Position numbers and translations under genes: made by a program. DNA of 64,000 nucleotides from contig JAJEKV010000022.1 of NCBI GenBank assembly GCA_021234155.1, positions 1,610,728-1,674,727 of the forward strand, in the 5' to 3' direction. This DNA is from Isoetes taiwanensis. Taxonomy: Eukaryota; Streptophyta; Lycopodiopsida; Isoetales; Isoetaceae. The notes under the pieces are model-generated. The model was not told the origin of the DNA. It searched no databases and saw only the letters and a program-made list of their open reading frames with translations. The stretch's first letter is position 1. The number at the start of each line of letters is the position of its first letter. Shown one piece after another: positions 9,378 through 20,700 of this stretch.

Positions 9378-10139
9378 GGAGTGTCAGACCCATACCCGGC
9401 TCACACTCAGTGTCCAACTATAAGTCTAGCAAACTATAGGAGTCCTGTAGCCAAGCTAGACAAGACCCCACCCCCATTTCACCATCATACCTGTTGTCTG
9501 GTGCTGAATCACAACATAGCATCCACTTGTGCACAGGCCGCAATTACTGGGTCTTAAGGGTTCTAGCTAGAGACATCTTTACTTCTAGAAAGCTTTCGGG
9601 TCTCTACCCACCCTTAACCCCAGACACACATGAGAAAAGAAAGAGAGAACATAATCATAGTCAAAGTATCCATCATCATCTTTGTAGCACATAAAAGAGA
9701 AATTAACCATTCATCTAATCATAGAAGGGTTAGCTGAAGCACAGACTATCTAGGGGCTAACCGATCTCTTGGCTAGAGTCATTGTCACGAAAGGCTTCCA
9801 TTTTTCAAGTCTGGTTGCAGTAGCTGGTAGCTCCTCCTTCCTTCAACTCTCCCCAAATCGATTTGGGGCAGAATTGGGGGTAGGGGCCCAATTTGCCCTC
9901 CAAACTTAGCAAATTCCCCCCGGCCAATTGATTTGGCCAGGTGGCACTCCCTAATTAGCTGACTTTTATTAATTACTACATTAATTAGCCTAATTAGGTT
10001 ATTTAACTTGTTAACAATTTAGCATAGCTAATAAAAGCCCTTTTAGGTCAACCCAAGTTATCCCCTAAGGGTCCACTTATACTCTAGTGATGTGTCATAA
10101 TATGTATACGTATACTGTATAAATACATGGAATGTCACA
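9378..10139 (-). repeat. Ty3/Gypsy 3' LTR (copy A)
   Basis: In reverse orientation this begins TGTGACATTCC immediately after a G-rich polypurine tract (AGGGGGGAGAA) and runs to about GTCTGACACTC. Its inverted homologue lies at 47492-48282 and the two align through most of their length, which fixes the boundaries roughly. It is the downstream LTR of the Gypsy pol relic next to it. The exact 3' end is uncertain. Confidence 0.8.
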
Positions 10140-11345
10140 TTCTCCCCCCTTGGAATAACGATGTCCGCAGCATTGGGGTTAGTTTAATAAAAAGATAATT
10201 AGTTATAAAGAGTAAATATATTTGTTGAAGTAATAGAGGATTACATAAAGTTGTTGTAGGACCAAAGTCCCTTGACAATAGACAGTAAATACCATATCAC
10301 CAAAATTAGATAGGAGCACATATACAAAATAATAGTTAAATAACAAGAGATGGGCCCAGACTGAGGCCTAGAATCTTCTGCAGTACGTTAATACGCGCTA
10401 CTGGCCTGCAGAATTACAGTACATCAGTACCTATAAAATAATTAAAATAGTGTGGTTGAAGAGACCACCCCCTTAAGAAAAAGAAATATGGATGAAGGAA
10501 ATCCTATCATGCCTAAGGCTTGTATTTCGTCTCGACGTAAGGAATGGCAATGTTCCTATTATAGCTGTAAACGAATGCGTCCTATCATGAATGCCTATAT
10601 ACCCAATTCCCCATCTAGGATGCATGTAATCCAACCCCTGAAATGATCCCTGTCGGATCAACTCTCATATGATCCCTGTCGGACCCATAATGCAATGCTT
10701 ACCATTAGGGTTGGAGTTGATCGCATCCTGAATGGTTCGGCCCTGGCATTCTCGCATAAAGACTGGGTAAGTGTTTCCACTTAACCAAATACTGCAAGAT
10801 TTGAGTTCTGCAGGTTTGCTTATATGCACGATCAAGGAGAGCCTCAGACACAATCTCCAATTGATCTTCCGTCATCTCTAGAAGTGTCGGCGTGTCAAGG
10901 ATCTCTTCTGGATCGGGGTTATGCTTCTTGAGAAGGCTCACATGAAAGACTTTATGGACCTTCAAATGCACGGGTAGATTCAACCGGTAGGCCTGAGAAC
11001 CTATCCTCTCGGTTATCTCAAAGGGTCCCCCCATCTAGGTGCAAGCTTCTTGCAATTGCCAATTTTGAGTTTGGCCTGCCTTGATCTTTAGCCATATGGA
11101 CCAACTTGAAATTTATCTAATGCAATATCTGTGGTCCAACATGGCAAAAAGTGCGCCATTTTAGAAAGCTTGTCGACCACCTCCATTAAGGCATCAAAGC
11201 TCCTTAAAGTGTGCGGGAGCCCCATGATGAAATCCATGGTAATAACTTCCCATTTTGCATTAGGAACATCTAAAGGTTGCATTGCCCCTGGGATGCGTAA
11301 CTGTTCTGCCTTTGTTTCCTTTTGCCATCGTTGGTGATTGCTCCA
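10140..11345 (-). pseudogene. Ty3/Gypsy chromovirus pol relic (integrase C-terminus and chromodomain)
   Basis: Reverse frames read QRWQKETKAEQLRIPGAMQ, then WEVITMDFIMGLPHT and EVVDKLSKMAHFLP, the start of the integrase core (the D of MDFI is catalytic). A second frame reads MGGPFEITERIGSQAYRLNL, HKVFHVSLLKKHNPDPEE and QYLVKWKHLP, the integrase tail and the start of a chromodomain. The middle of the integrase core is missing between the two, and further frameshifts break the chromodomain (VFMREC..RTIQDAINSNPNGKHC continues in another frame). The polypurine tract and LTR follow directly. The 5' side is cut by the ORF1-like retroposon at about 11340, so nothing is functional. Confidence 0.85.
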
Positions 11346-12938
11346 GGGGTTCTTGAAGAAAGGGATTTTCCTCCCTTGCAAGGTGCTGCGAGTAAGGGAG
11401 TGGAAGTTAATGGGAATTTGCTTCAAACAGGTACAGAATCCAGTCCTAATGTAGTTGCTCAGCCCCAGGCAAATGATAGTGCTTGAAAGTCATCTGATTC
11501 TGTTACAAAAGTTTCATATCAAAGATTAAGTGATTGGCTTTGTAAAGATATATCTAGTGCATCTATAAAGGTAAGGGTAGCAACTGCTTTACAGGTGTTG
11601 TCTGAAGGGAGTAAGGATGATTTGTCCGTAATCTTGGACACACCTAAGCTCGACAGACTCAGCTTCAACAACAATTGCCTCCAGATGATATATTTTACCA
11701 GTCTGACTGTCAGGATGTAGTTCAAGCTTCTGGTATTCCTGTGGTTGAGATGGACCATCAAGCTCATATTAAGTGTGCTGAGAACCTATCCTCATGTGCA
11801 GTCCTTGGTTATTTTACTGGAAGCTATTTGGATTTTTCACGGTTCCGTATTTGGTTATCTCGGCTTTTGAGACGCCTTCAGCTTCCTCCTTTTCAGTCCA
11901 TCAAGTTGTTGGCGAAAAACTTTGTTCTTATTATGTTTGAAAATAGTGGTGTAGTGGACTCTTTGATATCAAGAGGGATTGATCCACTTGGTGGGGAATA
12001 TATGATGTATCAGTATTACTCTCCTGGTTTTATACCAGATATGGTTCGCGCATTAAAGATGCCTTGCTGGTTCTCGATACCTAATCTTCCTCCTGATCTA
12101 ATGGCCCATCAATTTCTAGTTGCAATTGCAACTGGTCTTGGGGTTCATATCTCACATTTCATCATGAACGGTCCGAGGATTTATGTCTCAGTGCCAGTGG
12201 ACTCGGCTTTACCATATTGTATAGTGGTGAAAAGTGGGCCTTGGTATAAGAAGTTGGATCTTAAGCTTCTGAATGGTCCAGAATTAGCCCATCTGTTTCC
12301 TGACAAGGAGGCTTTTACTAGCTTTCGTCGAGGCACCCGTGCGTCTCAAGCATCTGTTCAACCTCTTCTTAGGCTCAAGCTCCCGTTGTTACTTCTTCAT
12401 CTATTCATGATCAACCTTTACCAGTTGTTGTTGCACTCCTCATTCATGGAAGATCCTCTAATTCCAGTTCCGACAGTGTCGTCCTTAGCGCCATCATCTG
12501 TACCTGTAGTTCATTATTCTCTCTATGTTGATGCTTCTTCCTCTCATGTTTCTGATGTTGTTATGGCTGATGGTCCCAATCTTCTGTGCGCAAAAGAGTC
12601 ATGGCAGCAGGTCAATTGGAAGAAGGCAGCGAGGAAGAAGTCTGTTATGTCATCTCACGAGGCTATCCCGCCTCGTTCTATTCAGTGGCATGATAATTTG
12701 ATGTCTGTTGATGATCATCTCGATGTGGTAGACCATATTGATTGTGATGAGACCATTAAATGCCTCAAGGTGGCACAAGAAGTTTGAGTATATACTGTGC
12801 ATGGGTGGTTTTGCTTAGTGGACTATTTCGTCCTCTAGGTTTCGAGTCCCATGTCACAGGTCCCTTGTATGTATCTTGATTTTTCTTGATAATAGATTGT
12901 CGTCCTTCAAAAAAAAAAAAAAAAAAAAAAAAAAAACA
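11340..12938 (+). pseudogene. ORF1-only LINE-like retroposon with DUF4283-like domain and poly(A) tail
   Basis: An open frame of 370 codons (11675-12787) plus an upstream frame (about 11340-11690, with one stop and a -/+1 shift) encode a protein with WFSIPNLPPDLMAHQFLV, YVSVPVDSALPYCIVV and LKLLNGPELAHLFPD. This resembles the RNA-binding DUF4283 domain of plant LINE ORF1 proteins, the nucleic-acid chaperone of the retrotransposition particle. No endonuclease or reverse transcriptase follows: the stop is soon followed by a short untranslated tail (TTGATAATAGATTGTCGTCC) and about 29 adenines. A second, shorter relative sits at 59.2-60.1 kb with the same LLNGPxLAxxFP signature. The insertion lies directly against the Gypsy pol relic. 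The family assignment is moderate; the retroposon nature is well supported by the tail. Confidence 0.65.
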
Positions 12939-14440
12939 CTAAGGTAAAGACATAGAATGATAACGACAATAAGTTGAAAAAGTGATGCTTCAGCAAAGGA
13001 CGAGGGACACAAGATGATTCCCCATGCCTAAACATAATCGAAAGCGTGATAAGAACTAAAAGAAACAAAATGGAGCTATACGGGATAAAAGATGGATAGA
13101 ACCCAGCAAGCTGATAAGGCAAAGGAATACTAGGGACCAGCAAGACACAAGAACCGAGCAGTGTGCAAGGAACCAAACAGTAACATAGAAAATGATACTA
13201 ACAAAGTAAAGTGATGAAAATAGACTCTAATAAATCGGGCAACCTGGATCAAAAAAACTACAAGGATAATAAAGCGTGAACATCTAACTCGCGAGGCCAA
13301 TAGAACAAGTAAAATCAAAGGTCAAGAAGATTAGCAATGAAACTATGAGCAAGGGAAAATGAAACAACAAAACAAACAAGAATAATGAGACAAAAAAAAC
13401 AAACCTAAAACAAATGAATCCAATCAACCTGTTAGAGAGCAAGTGAAGCAAGATGACATAAATATAATTAAAGGCGATAGCTGCTAGACATGGAAGGGTA
13501 AGTGGGATAAATTGGACAATTGGAATAAATGCCAACTGAAAGACTCTGATAGGAACGACTCCAAGAAGGAAAGTATCAGATAGTCAACCTTGTAGGAAGA
13601 AGGTAGAATTGAGTAAGAAAAAGTGTAACACGAACTATGGAAGTAAATGGAGCACAAACAGGAGTGCAGGAGTCCATAGGAAGAATCAGGACCATCGGTA
13701 AGAACGAATATCAGATAGACACTAAAGAGTCTTCCGGAACTATACAGGGTTAGTGAAGCAACCTAAGGCAACTAGAACTAAAGGAAGTGAAGGAAGACAC
13801 GAAAAACAGAAAAAATGAGTAGGAGCAATGAAATCTTAAGATTGAAGAAATAAAGGAGTCGAATGATGATAAGGACCTGAAGCAATGACTCTTCAAAAAA
13901 CAAGGTGAAAAACATCTATAGATCTAAATAGACCACCAACCATGGAATACGCAGAACAAAAGGGGCAAATCAGATAAAGGCAATAGAAATTTTGCCAGAA
14001 ATAGAAGGGCGAGAGGAACAAATCCGATAATGGAAATATATGAACAAACTGCAACAACAAAGACAAGGATTCCATGAAGAAATCGAACATAAAGGTCAAC
14101 TTGGATGAACAAAATTGGCGAAAACAAGAACTATCGAAGACTACAAGAACCATAGGAAGAAACAGAATAAATGGAACAAGCACGACACCAAGGAAAACAC
14201 TAAAAAGTAATAAAGGACGTGACAGGCGACCCGGAGAGAAGACAACGAATAAGGTAGTGAATTAATAAACGAGATAAAAAATTGATGGGGGCACATCAAT
14301 TTTAAGGTAGCTCTAACACTGACCAGAAGCATACCATCAGTAGAGATCTATAGAAAATAAGATAGATCAAGTGTATTATAAAACAAATAACCATGCATCA
14401 TGAACCGAACAGATCCCACACTTATAACGAACACTAGTGC
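12939..14440. other. Purine-rich, A-biased stretch without genes
   Basis: For about 1.4 kb the forward strand is some 40% A and 25% G, with C and T depleted. Reverse-strand frames through it are merely hydrophobic (Phe/Leu-rich) artefacts of that bias. I recognise no protein on either strand. The block starts right after the poly(A) of the ORF1-like retroposon. It may be decayed interior of a retroelement. Confidence 0.5.
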
Positions 14441-14479
14441 ATAATGCGATAAAAAAGATTGTATTGAAAGAAAACATGA

Positions 14480-15690
14480 TAATTCACCGAGGTAAAGAGC
14501 TAGAGGTAGTGCAAATATACAAGTACCTGAGAGTGGAGTTCATTAGCACAACATATTTGAATACTTGCATCAAACAGTGGATGATGGCAACTTGAAAAGC
14601 TTTTTAAGCCATGCAATAGTCACACCAGCCACATTTTTTGAGACTATTGGTGGAGCCAGTGTTTCTGCATGGAGTGGAAGTATATATGAGGACCAGTGAT
14701 ATCACTTAATATTTGGGATGACTTGGAATGGGTACATAAAGCCTTTTTGACCTGAGCACTTGGAGTTAAGCCCACCGTCTCGTATTAGATTCTCATATAA
14801 GAGACGTGTTTTTACCTCTTCAAAGAGCCGCTCTGGAGCATCAGGTCCTCTATTGCCAAAAGTTGGTAAGCATGAGGAACACACACCTTCCAAACCTCAC
14901 CTACATAATGATCATGAGCCGACAATGCTTTAAAGCCTGCTGGAAGGAAAAAAGAGCCACAAGGTTCCCCCAATGGCATGTCTAGGAGCAGAGATGCATA
15001 TAAGTACATAACAACGAGGATTGCAATCACCTAAAATAGTATCTGGACACATGTTTCCAAAGTAAGGTTTGGAATGATAGTGCTTTGGAGTTGGTAAAGA
15101 TGTCATACTACAAAAATCAGATAAATCTTACGTTTGCCAGGGGTTCATAACGATACTTACGAGCACATTTATCCACAAAAAAAGCATAGAGTGATTCTCT
15201 TCATCCATATAGGAGCACACCACCTCAAAATTGAGACAGAAAGATGCAACTAGAAACAACGAGAACAGATGGTCTGCCAATGCTGCCAGTTGGGAGTTAT
15301 TGAATATGAGAGCTACACTGTTTAACATTGCCCATCATTTGCAACACTTCGGACATGCTATGAGGGGTTGGTCACACCTTCTCGGCCTCTATATGTGATG
15401 ATGAACGCACTTGCAATAGGAACAATGGCATCATACATCCAGGAGATATTGGACATGCGAGCTCAATTATGCCCCTCGTCATCACACATCCATATGCATA
15501 TGTATAGTTTGTCAGCAAGCCTATTGCTGCTAAGTTTTTTTGCCTCAAAACCCTTTGGGACGGGGTTTCCTCAATCCTGGACAGTAATAAACCTGTTGTT
15601 CTTTGTTTCTTGGTTGGATCCCATAGGCAAGTTGGTCTTCATGGGCAATAAAAATTAATTCAACTCGATTCAATTCCGAATGAAAAAACT
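14480..15690 (+). mobile_element. Decayed LINE ORF2 3' half
   Basis: Forward frames give YLNTCIKQWMMAT, LLVEPVFLHGVEVYMRT and SRIRFSYKRRVF, matching the region after the reverse transcriptase fingers and palm in this LINE family (compare the 49.4-51.3 kb copy). Then comes MVCQCCQLGVIEYESYTV-HCPSF and YIQEILDMRAQL, the closing motif. The tail repeats that of the 1.2-1.85 kb copy (AACCCTTTGGGACGGGG, GGATCCCATAGGCAAGTTGG) and ends in degenerate ATTCAAC units. Multiple stops and shifts make it non-functional. Confidence 0.65.
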
Positions 15691-16162
15691 TTTATTACTT
15701 TGAGAAATAGGTATAAAGCCACTTGGCAGGCGTGCACTCATCTGAGAACGTGAGATTGGAATAGCTATACGGCTTCATCTTGCACTATCCTCTTTTCTAC
15801 CCCAGAGTAAATTTAGATAAGTACCCTATATTGCTACCTTTACAGCTTTTTTACTTTCAAAAACTAGTCTAAGCTTTTTAAGTTTCTCAAGTGCCGCATG
15901 GAGAAGCTGAATAAACGATATGTTGAGAGCCTCCAAATTTGATTAGCAAAACTGTTTTTCCTAACAATCCCGTAGAGACTCAAGCCTTTCAAGAATAAGC
16001 TTCAAAATTTGTTTTAATTGCTAGTATGAAGAGCAAACCCAGCATAAATGTTGATTTTGTGAATGTAATATAAGGGGTGCATAACTTGTCATACTCAGTC
16101 CCAACAGGAATATAAGCAATCTATTAACTCAACGGTGAGTTGGAAATACCCGCTGCTGAAAA
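15691..16162. other. MDN1 upstream intergenic DNA
   Basis: AT-rich non-coding sequence between the LINE tail and the MDN1 core promoter. I see no further feature. Confidence 0.5.
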
Positions 16163-16190
16163 TTTATATACACGTGTTCTAGGGTTTTAG
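16163..16190 (+). promoter_or_regulatory. MDN1 core promoter: TATA, G-box, telo-box
   Basis: TTTATATA (16163-16170) is followed at once by CACGTG (16171-16176), a G-box bound by bHLH or bZIP factors, and by TAGGGTTT (16180-16187), the reverse of the telo-box AAACCCTA. Telo-boxes are common near transcription starts of plant ribosomal-protein and ribosome-biogenesis genes, which fits Midasin. The transcription start would fall near 16195, leaving a 5' leader of roughly 95 bases. Confidence 0.6.
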
Positions 16191-16231
16191 GGTGCAGGCT
16201 AAACCCCTTGCCTCCCAGGCCGCTGCAACGG

Positions 16232-16276
16232 ATGCAGCCAATTCACATAAATCCTTCTCTAAGAGCAAGAATTTGA
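16232..16276 (+). promoter_or_regulatory. Upstream ORF in the MDN1 leader
   Basis: An ATG at 16232 opens a 14-codon frame (MQPIHINPSLRARI) that stops 14 bases before the main start. If transcription begins just after the TATA box, this uORF lies in the leader and could lower translation of Midasin. Confidence 0.45.
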
Positions 16277-16290
16277 TAAGTGAATACAAT

Positions 16291-17752
16291 ATGGCCGAGC
16301 CACATCCATTTGATTGTCGTAAGGGCTTGCGCAGGTTGTTATCACGTTGCCCTTTGCTCAGGGACGAACCCATGGTTTCCAGCTTACTCATCCGGGTTAG
16401 TAGCCCCCCCTGAACATTTCATATGTTAAAGGGTTAATGATGCAAATCGAAGCAATTTCAGTTGCACAACAGAAATACTTAGCTAGCTTCAACAAAAAAC
16501 TCTATTTTCAATGCTCAAGAACCTGAACGAATCAGAATTCGTCAAGCAATAAGCCTATTCACATTGAGAATGCTTAGAAAAACAAGAATGACCTTTGAAT
16601 TTAGAGAAAGGACAGTTTCCATTTTCCTCCTAGTTTGAAAACATGGTGTTTATTTAGTTACATTTTTTTCATTGCCGAGATTTTCAGAATTTGGAACTTA
16701 TAAAGTGTCATTATTCTGATGCAGGAGTATGAAATCAACGACGAAGATGTGTTGACAGCAGTGGAATGTCTTTTATTACGGCCAAATATTACAGTGGTTG
16801 TTGCTGGATGCTTTCGTCAAGTCCTTCCTAAACTAGTCAGTAGAGTCATAAACACTCTCCGAAAGTTATCTAGCAATGTTCAGATCAGCCATTTCCAATG
16901 GAATTTAAGTACCCGTGAATACGTGAGTATTGCGTTCAGTCAAATTTTGGAGTTACAACCCTACTTATTGAGGTAAACTGCTTCAATGCAATATGAAAGA
17001 TTACAGCCATGAAAGACATATGCACTATCTAGATGTTTCTCCCTGCAGTGCCTTCCTCGAGTATTATGCTTTTGCGCCTCCTGTTTTTGAGAGGCTACTT
17101 TATAGCAATTCGGTTGAAAAGGTACAGGAGACAAATTGTCAATCCAGGGTGTTCTTTATTCACCAGAATCTGTAGGAGTTGTAATCTCATGTTTTTTACA
17201 GGGCATGCCTGATCTGATTGAAGTGATACGAGCAGCTTATCGCTTCTTGCTATTAGAACCCAAAGTTTTCAGGGATTTGTGGGACTGGAGTCCTTTTGTA
17301 GATCTTCTTCAATGGACCAGCCGAGTAGAAAGACATCTGGTCTCAGATGTGCGATGGTGTGCCATCCAAGTTTTGTCACTAGTCTTTAGGATGAATGATG
17401 CAGCAACAAGGGAACTAAGCAGCTCAATTTGCAATCTTACAGAACAGGAGACATTACAATGCTTGAGACGGTAAATAGTCTTCTTTACTTGCCTCTAATC
17501 TCACCGTACTTGATGCAACAATATCAAACTTAGGTGGGAAGAATTCTCCCAAGAGATAGCAGTGGAGAAAGCTAGCGTATTTGTTGAGTTTGGCTGTCAA
17601 GATCAGGAAGATGCATTGTCAAATTGCGGAAGCCAAATCCCTAATCAGACATCAACGGTATTAAAATGGAAGCATGAAAAGGATGGTAGAATATCCAGCA
17701 TTGAAGTTTGTGGCATTGACCTTCCTGTAAGGCACTGTCTAGAAAAGTCAAG
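16291..17752 (+). other. MDN1: MDN1 exons 1-5: N-terminal region
   Basis: My exon calls are 16291-16395, 16725-16972, 17049-17121, 17202-17470 and 17534-17752. The protein includes EDVLTAVECLLLRPN, FERLLYSNSVEK and LWDWSPFVDLLQ, and ends ELSSSICNLTEQETLQCL then RWEEFSQEIAVEKA. These match the conserved pre-AAA region of plant Midasin (LWDWS, WEEF). All donors are GT and acceptors AG. Confidence 0.85.
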
Positions 17753-20700
17753 GTAAAGTTTCCAATAACAATTCAGTTGATATTTATCAGCGTTATTGAA
17801 AGTTAACAATGGTGCATTTCTTTATCTCCAGGACATCATTAGTATTGACACCAAGTCTGGAAGCTAGTTTCAGAGCTATAGCATTGGCTCTAACAGAGTG
17901 CCGGCCTATCCTTCTAGAAGGAGCTCTAGGCTGTGGAAAGACATCTTTGATTCAGGAGCTAGCGCATCTTACTGGAAATGCTGGTATTATTTGGCCCCTA
18001 ATATATTTGCCCGTAATATATTTTGTTATTTATTTTTTTGACTTGGTGGGTGCGCATGGCATTGTTTCTGCAGATGCTGTATTTATTCATCTGGATGATC
18101 AAATGGATAGTAAGGTGTTGCTGGGAACCTATGTTTGCACTGAAGTTCCAGGGGAATTTAAATGGCAGCCTGGTGCTCTGACTCAGGTAACTCTGGCAGC
18201 TCTGTTTTTCGCTATCATCACCATAGGCAAAATTTGATTTTTTATTGGAAGTTTATTTCATGTGACGAAATGGGCCTTTCTACTCAATTTTCAGGCAGTA
18301 AGCAAAGGTTTATGGGTAGTATTTGAGGACATTGATAAGGCACCCTCCGAAATATTTTCTGTTCTAGGACCGTTATTGGAAGATCGAATGTTATATATTC
18401 CAGGACGTGGGGAGGTATGACTGCATCATGGAAAGCTTGTATTTTAGGACATGGAAAACCTTATTATAAGAGGAAGCTTTTATTAGGTTCTGGTTTGCCC
18501 AATCAAACAATTTCGTGTGTCCAGGCATTTGACTACATGCCCTTGTTTTAAACATGGATGGTCACAGGCAATTACCTACGGAAACAATATGTGATATCTT
18601 ATATAACCTTTTATTTTTATGTTAAAGCAGAAAATATACGCCGCTGGTAATTTTCGATTATTTTCAACAATAACTAGAATGAAGTTTGGTTCCACACATG
18701 CCAGTCCTTATGGAGGTAGGGTGTTGTACTTTTCTTGGCGTTTTGCTGCTTAAAGTCTCCAGGAGGAGATAACTATGATATTGCGCAGGAAAAGAAGTGG
18801 CCAACTACTCATGGAGAAAGATTGTTGTGCCATCTCCTTCTGATGAAGAGCTGGCAACAATTTTGCAAGAACGTTTTCTATCACTTTCATCCTTGATACC
18901 AAAATTAATAGGTATTAGATGTTTTTTCCCCTACTTTTTAATGATTGGTGTAATGACGCCTTTTTGTCTGGATGAACCATTTACAGTAGTATTTTTATGT
19001 GCATTTTAGAATGTTTGTCAATCCTTGTTGCTTATTAACATGTTGCAATTTCTTCCAGGTACCTTCAACAGGGTGAAGGACATAGCTTCACAGTCAAGTG
19101 CTGGTGGGATTTCAATACATGTTGGGCGCCAGTATTCAATTAGGTATGTCTGGCTTTTACTCACAAAATAAGTACAATACATAATGGGACTACTTTTATT
19201 GAGTATCCTGGAATCTTATGCAGGGATATTATAAAGTGGTGCAAAAGAATAGCTGGATTAGTAAACAGTCCAGTATTGCAGGACTCTATAAAGGACCAAA
19301 TTTTTCTAGAGGTGATGGTAGTAAGCAAATCTATTGAGGCTTGGAAGAAAGTACTAACAAACATATTCTGCAGGCTTTAGATTGCTTTACTGGTTCTATC
19401 CCAAATGCGGCAGATAGTCAACTGGTTAGAGCTATTGCTGAAATGTGGGGGATTCCAATGCAACGTGTTGAGTATTTTGGTCACCTCTATAAACCAGCTT
19501 TTCAGGTATGCTGTTACCTGAAGGTGTGGTATCTTGTTGATTCTGTGATATCCTTTATTATAATAGGTTGATTGCAGGTCCTAGAGTCTGGTTTACAAAT
19601 TGGGCATGCAATTCTTACACGTGCTCATCAGGTATAATACATGTACATATGTGCTTCCTTTATTTGTGAACTATAACACCATTCCGCTGACTTATGAAGC
19701 TGTGTTCTTTAGACAACAAAAGTCCACCCACGTTTGTTTGCAAATACTGGTCACTTTGTGCGCCTTTTGGAACGCATTGGTAAATGTGTTCAAAATCAGG
19801 AGCCTGTGCTCCTTGTTGGAGAAACCGGGACAGGGAAGACCACTTTAGTTCAACAGCTAGCATTTCATCTTTCAGTGCCTTTGACCATTGTGGTAAACAA
19901 TCTATTCAATGAGTATGGTTTAGGGAGCTTATCTTGTTGATTACACTGTTGTTCTTGTATTTCTGTTTTGGGAGCTATAACAGTATGTTCTTTTTGGTGC
20001 AGAACTTAAGTCAACAAAGTGATAGTGCAGATTTTCTGGGCGGATTTAAGCCTGTGGAATCACACAGCATATGTCTTCCCCTGTTTGATACCTTTATTCA
20101 GCTATTTCGTCGTACTTTCCCTTCTCAGGTCAGTCTTTTACCCACACATGTTTTTCTTTGCATCCACTAACCCTATCCATTTGTATTCTCTAGCAAAATT
20201 CGAAGTACCTTCTGAGGGTTCAGAAATTTGTGGAAAGAAAGGACTGGACAAACTTGTTGAAAGCCTTTCATACTGCAGTAGGGAAGGTGTCAAAGCTAAA
20301 TCAATCATGTGGAGAACATAGTCCGAAACGAAAACGGGCCCTTAGTCCAGAAAAGTCTGAAGCCTGGCAGGCATTCTCAGTTTCCCTTAGCCAAGCTGAC
20401 CGACAGATCGAATCGGCAAAAGGAGCCTTTGCATTTTCATTTGTTGAAGGTGCTTTAATTAGAGCACTGAAAAATGGACACTGGCTTCTCTTAGATGAAA
20501 TCAATCTTGCTCCAGGAGAGGCACTTGAGAGGTTGAATGGCATAGTGGATGGTGAGATGGGTTCAGTTTGTCTTACTGAACGTGGTGATTTAGAAAATAT
20601 CCCACGACATGCAAATTTCCGAGTATTTGCTTGTATGAATCCTGCCACAGATGTAGGCAAGCGCGATCTTCCTATTCTTCTCAGAAACCGATTCACAGAA

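Noticed and set aside
12907-14332. Reverse frames that look like membrane proteins
   Set aside because: Their Phe/Leu content follows directly from the purine-rich forward strand and the poly(A) tail; no motif or consistent frame supports a gene.
16192-16290. N-terminal extension of Midasin from a GTG
   Set aside because: The frame is open, but there is no ATG and the region is likely leader; the ATG at 16291 is in good context.
20301-20696. 131-codon reverse open frame
   Set aside because: It lies antisense to MDN1 exon 17, whose forward frame is strongly conserved.
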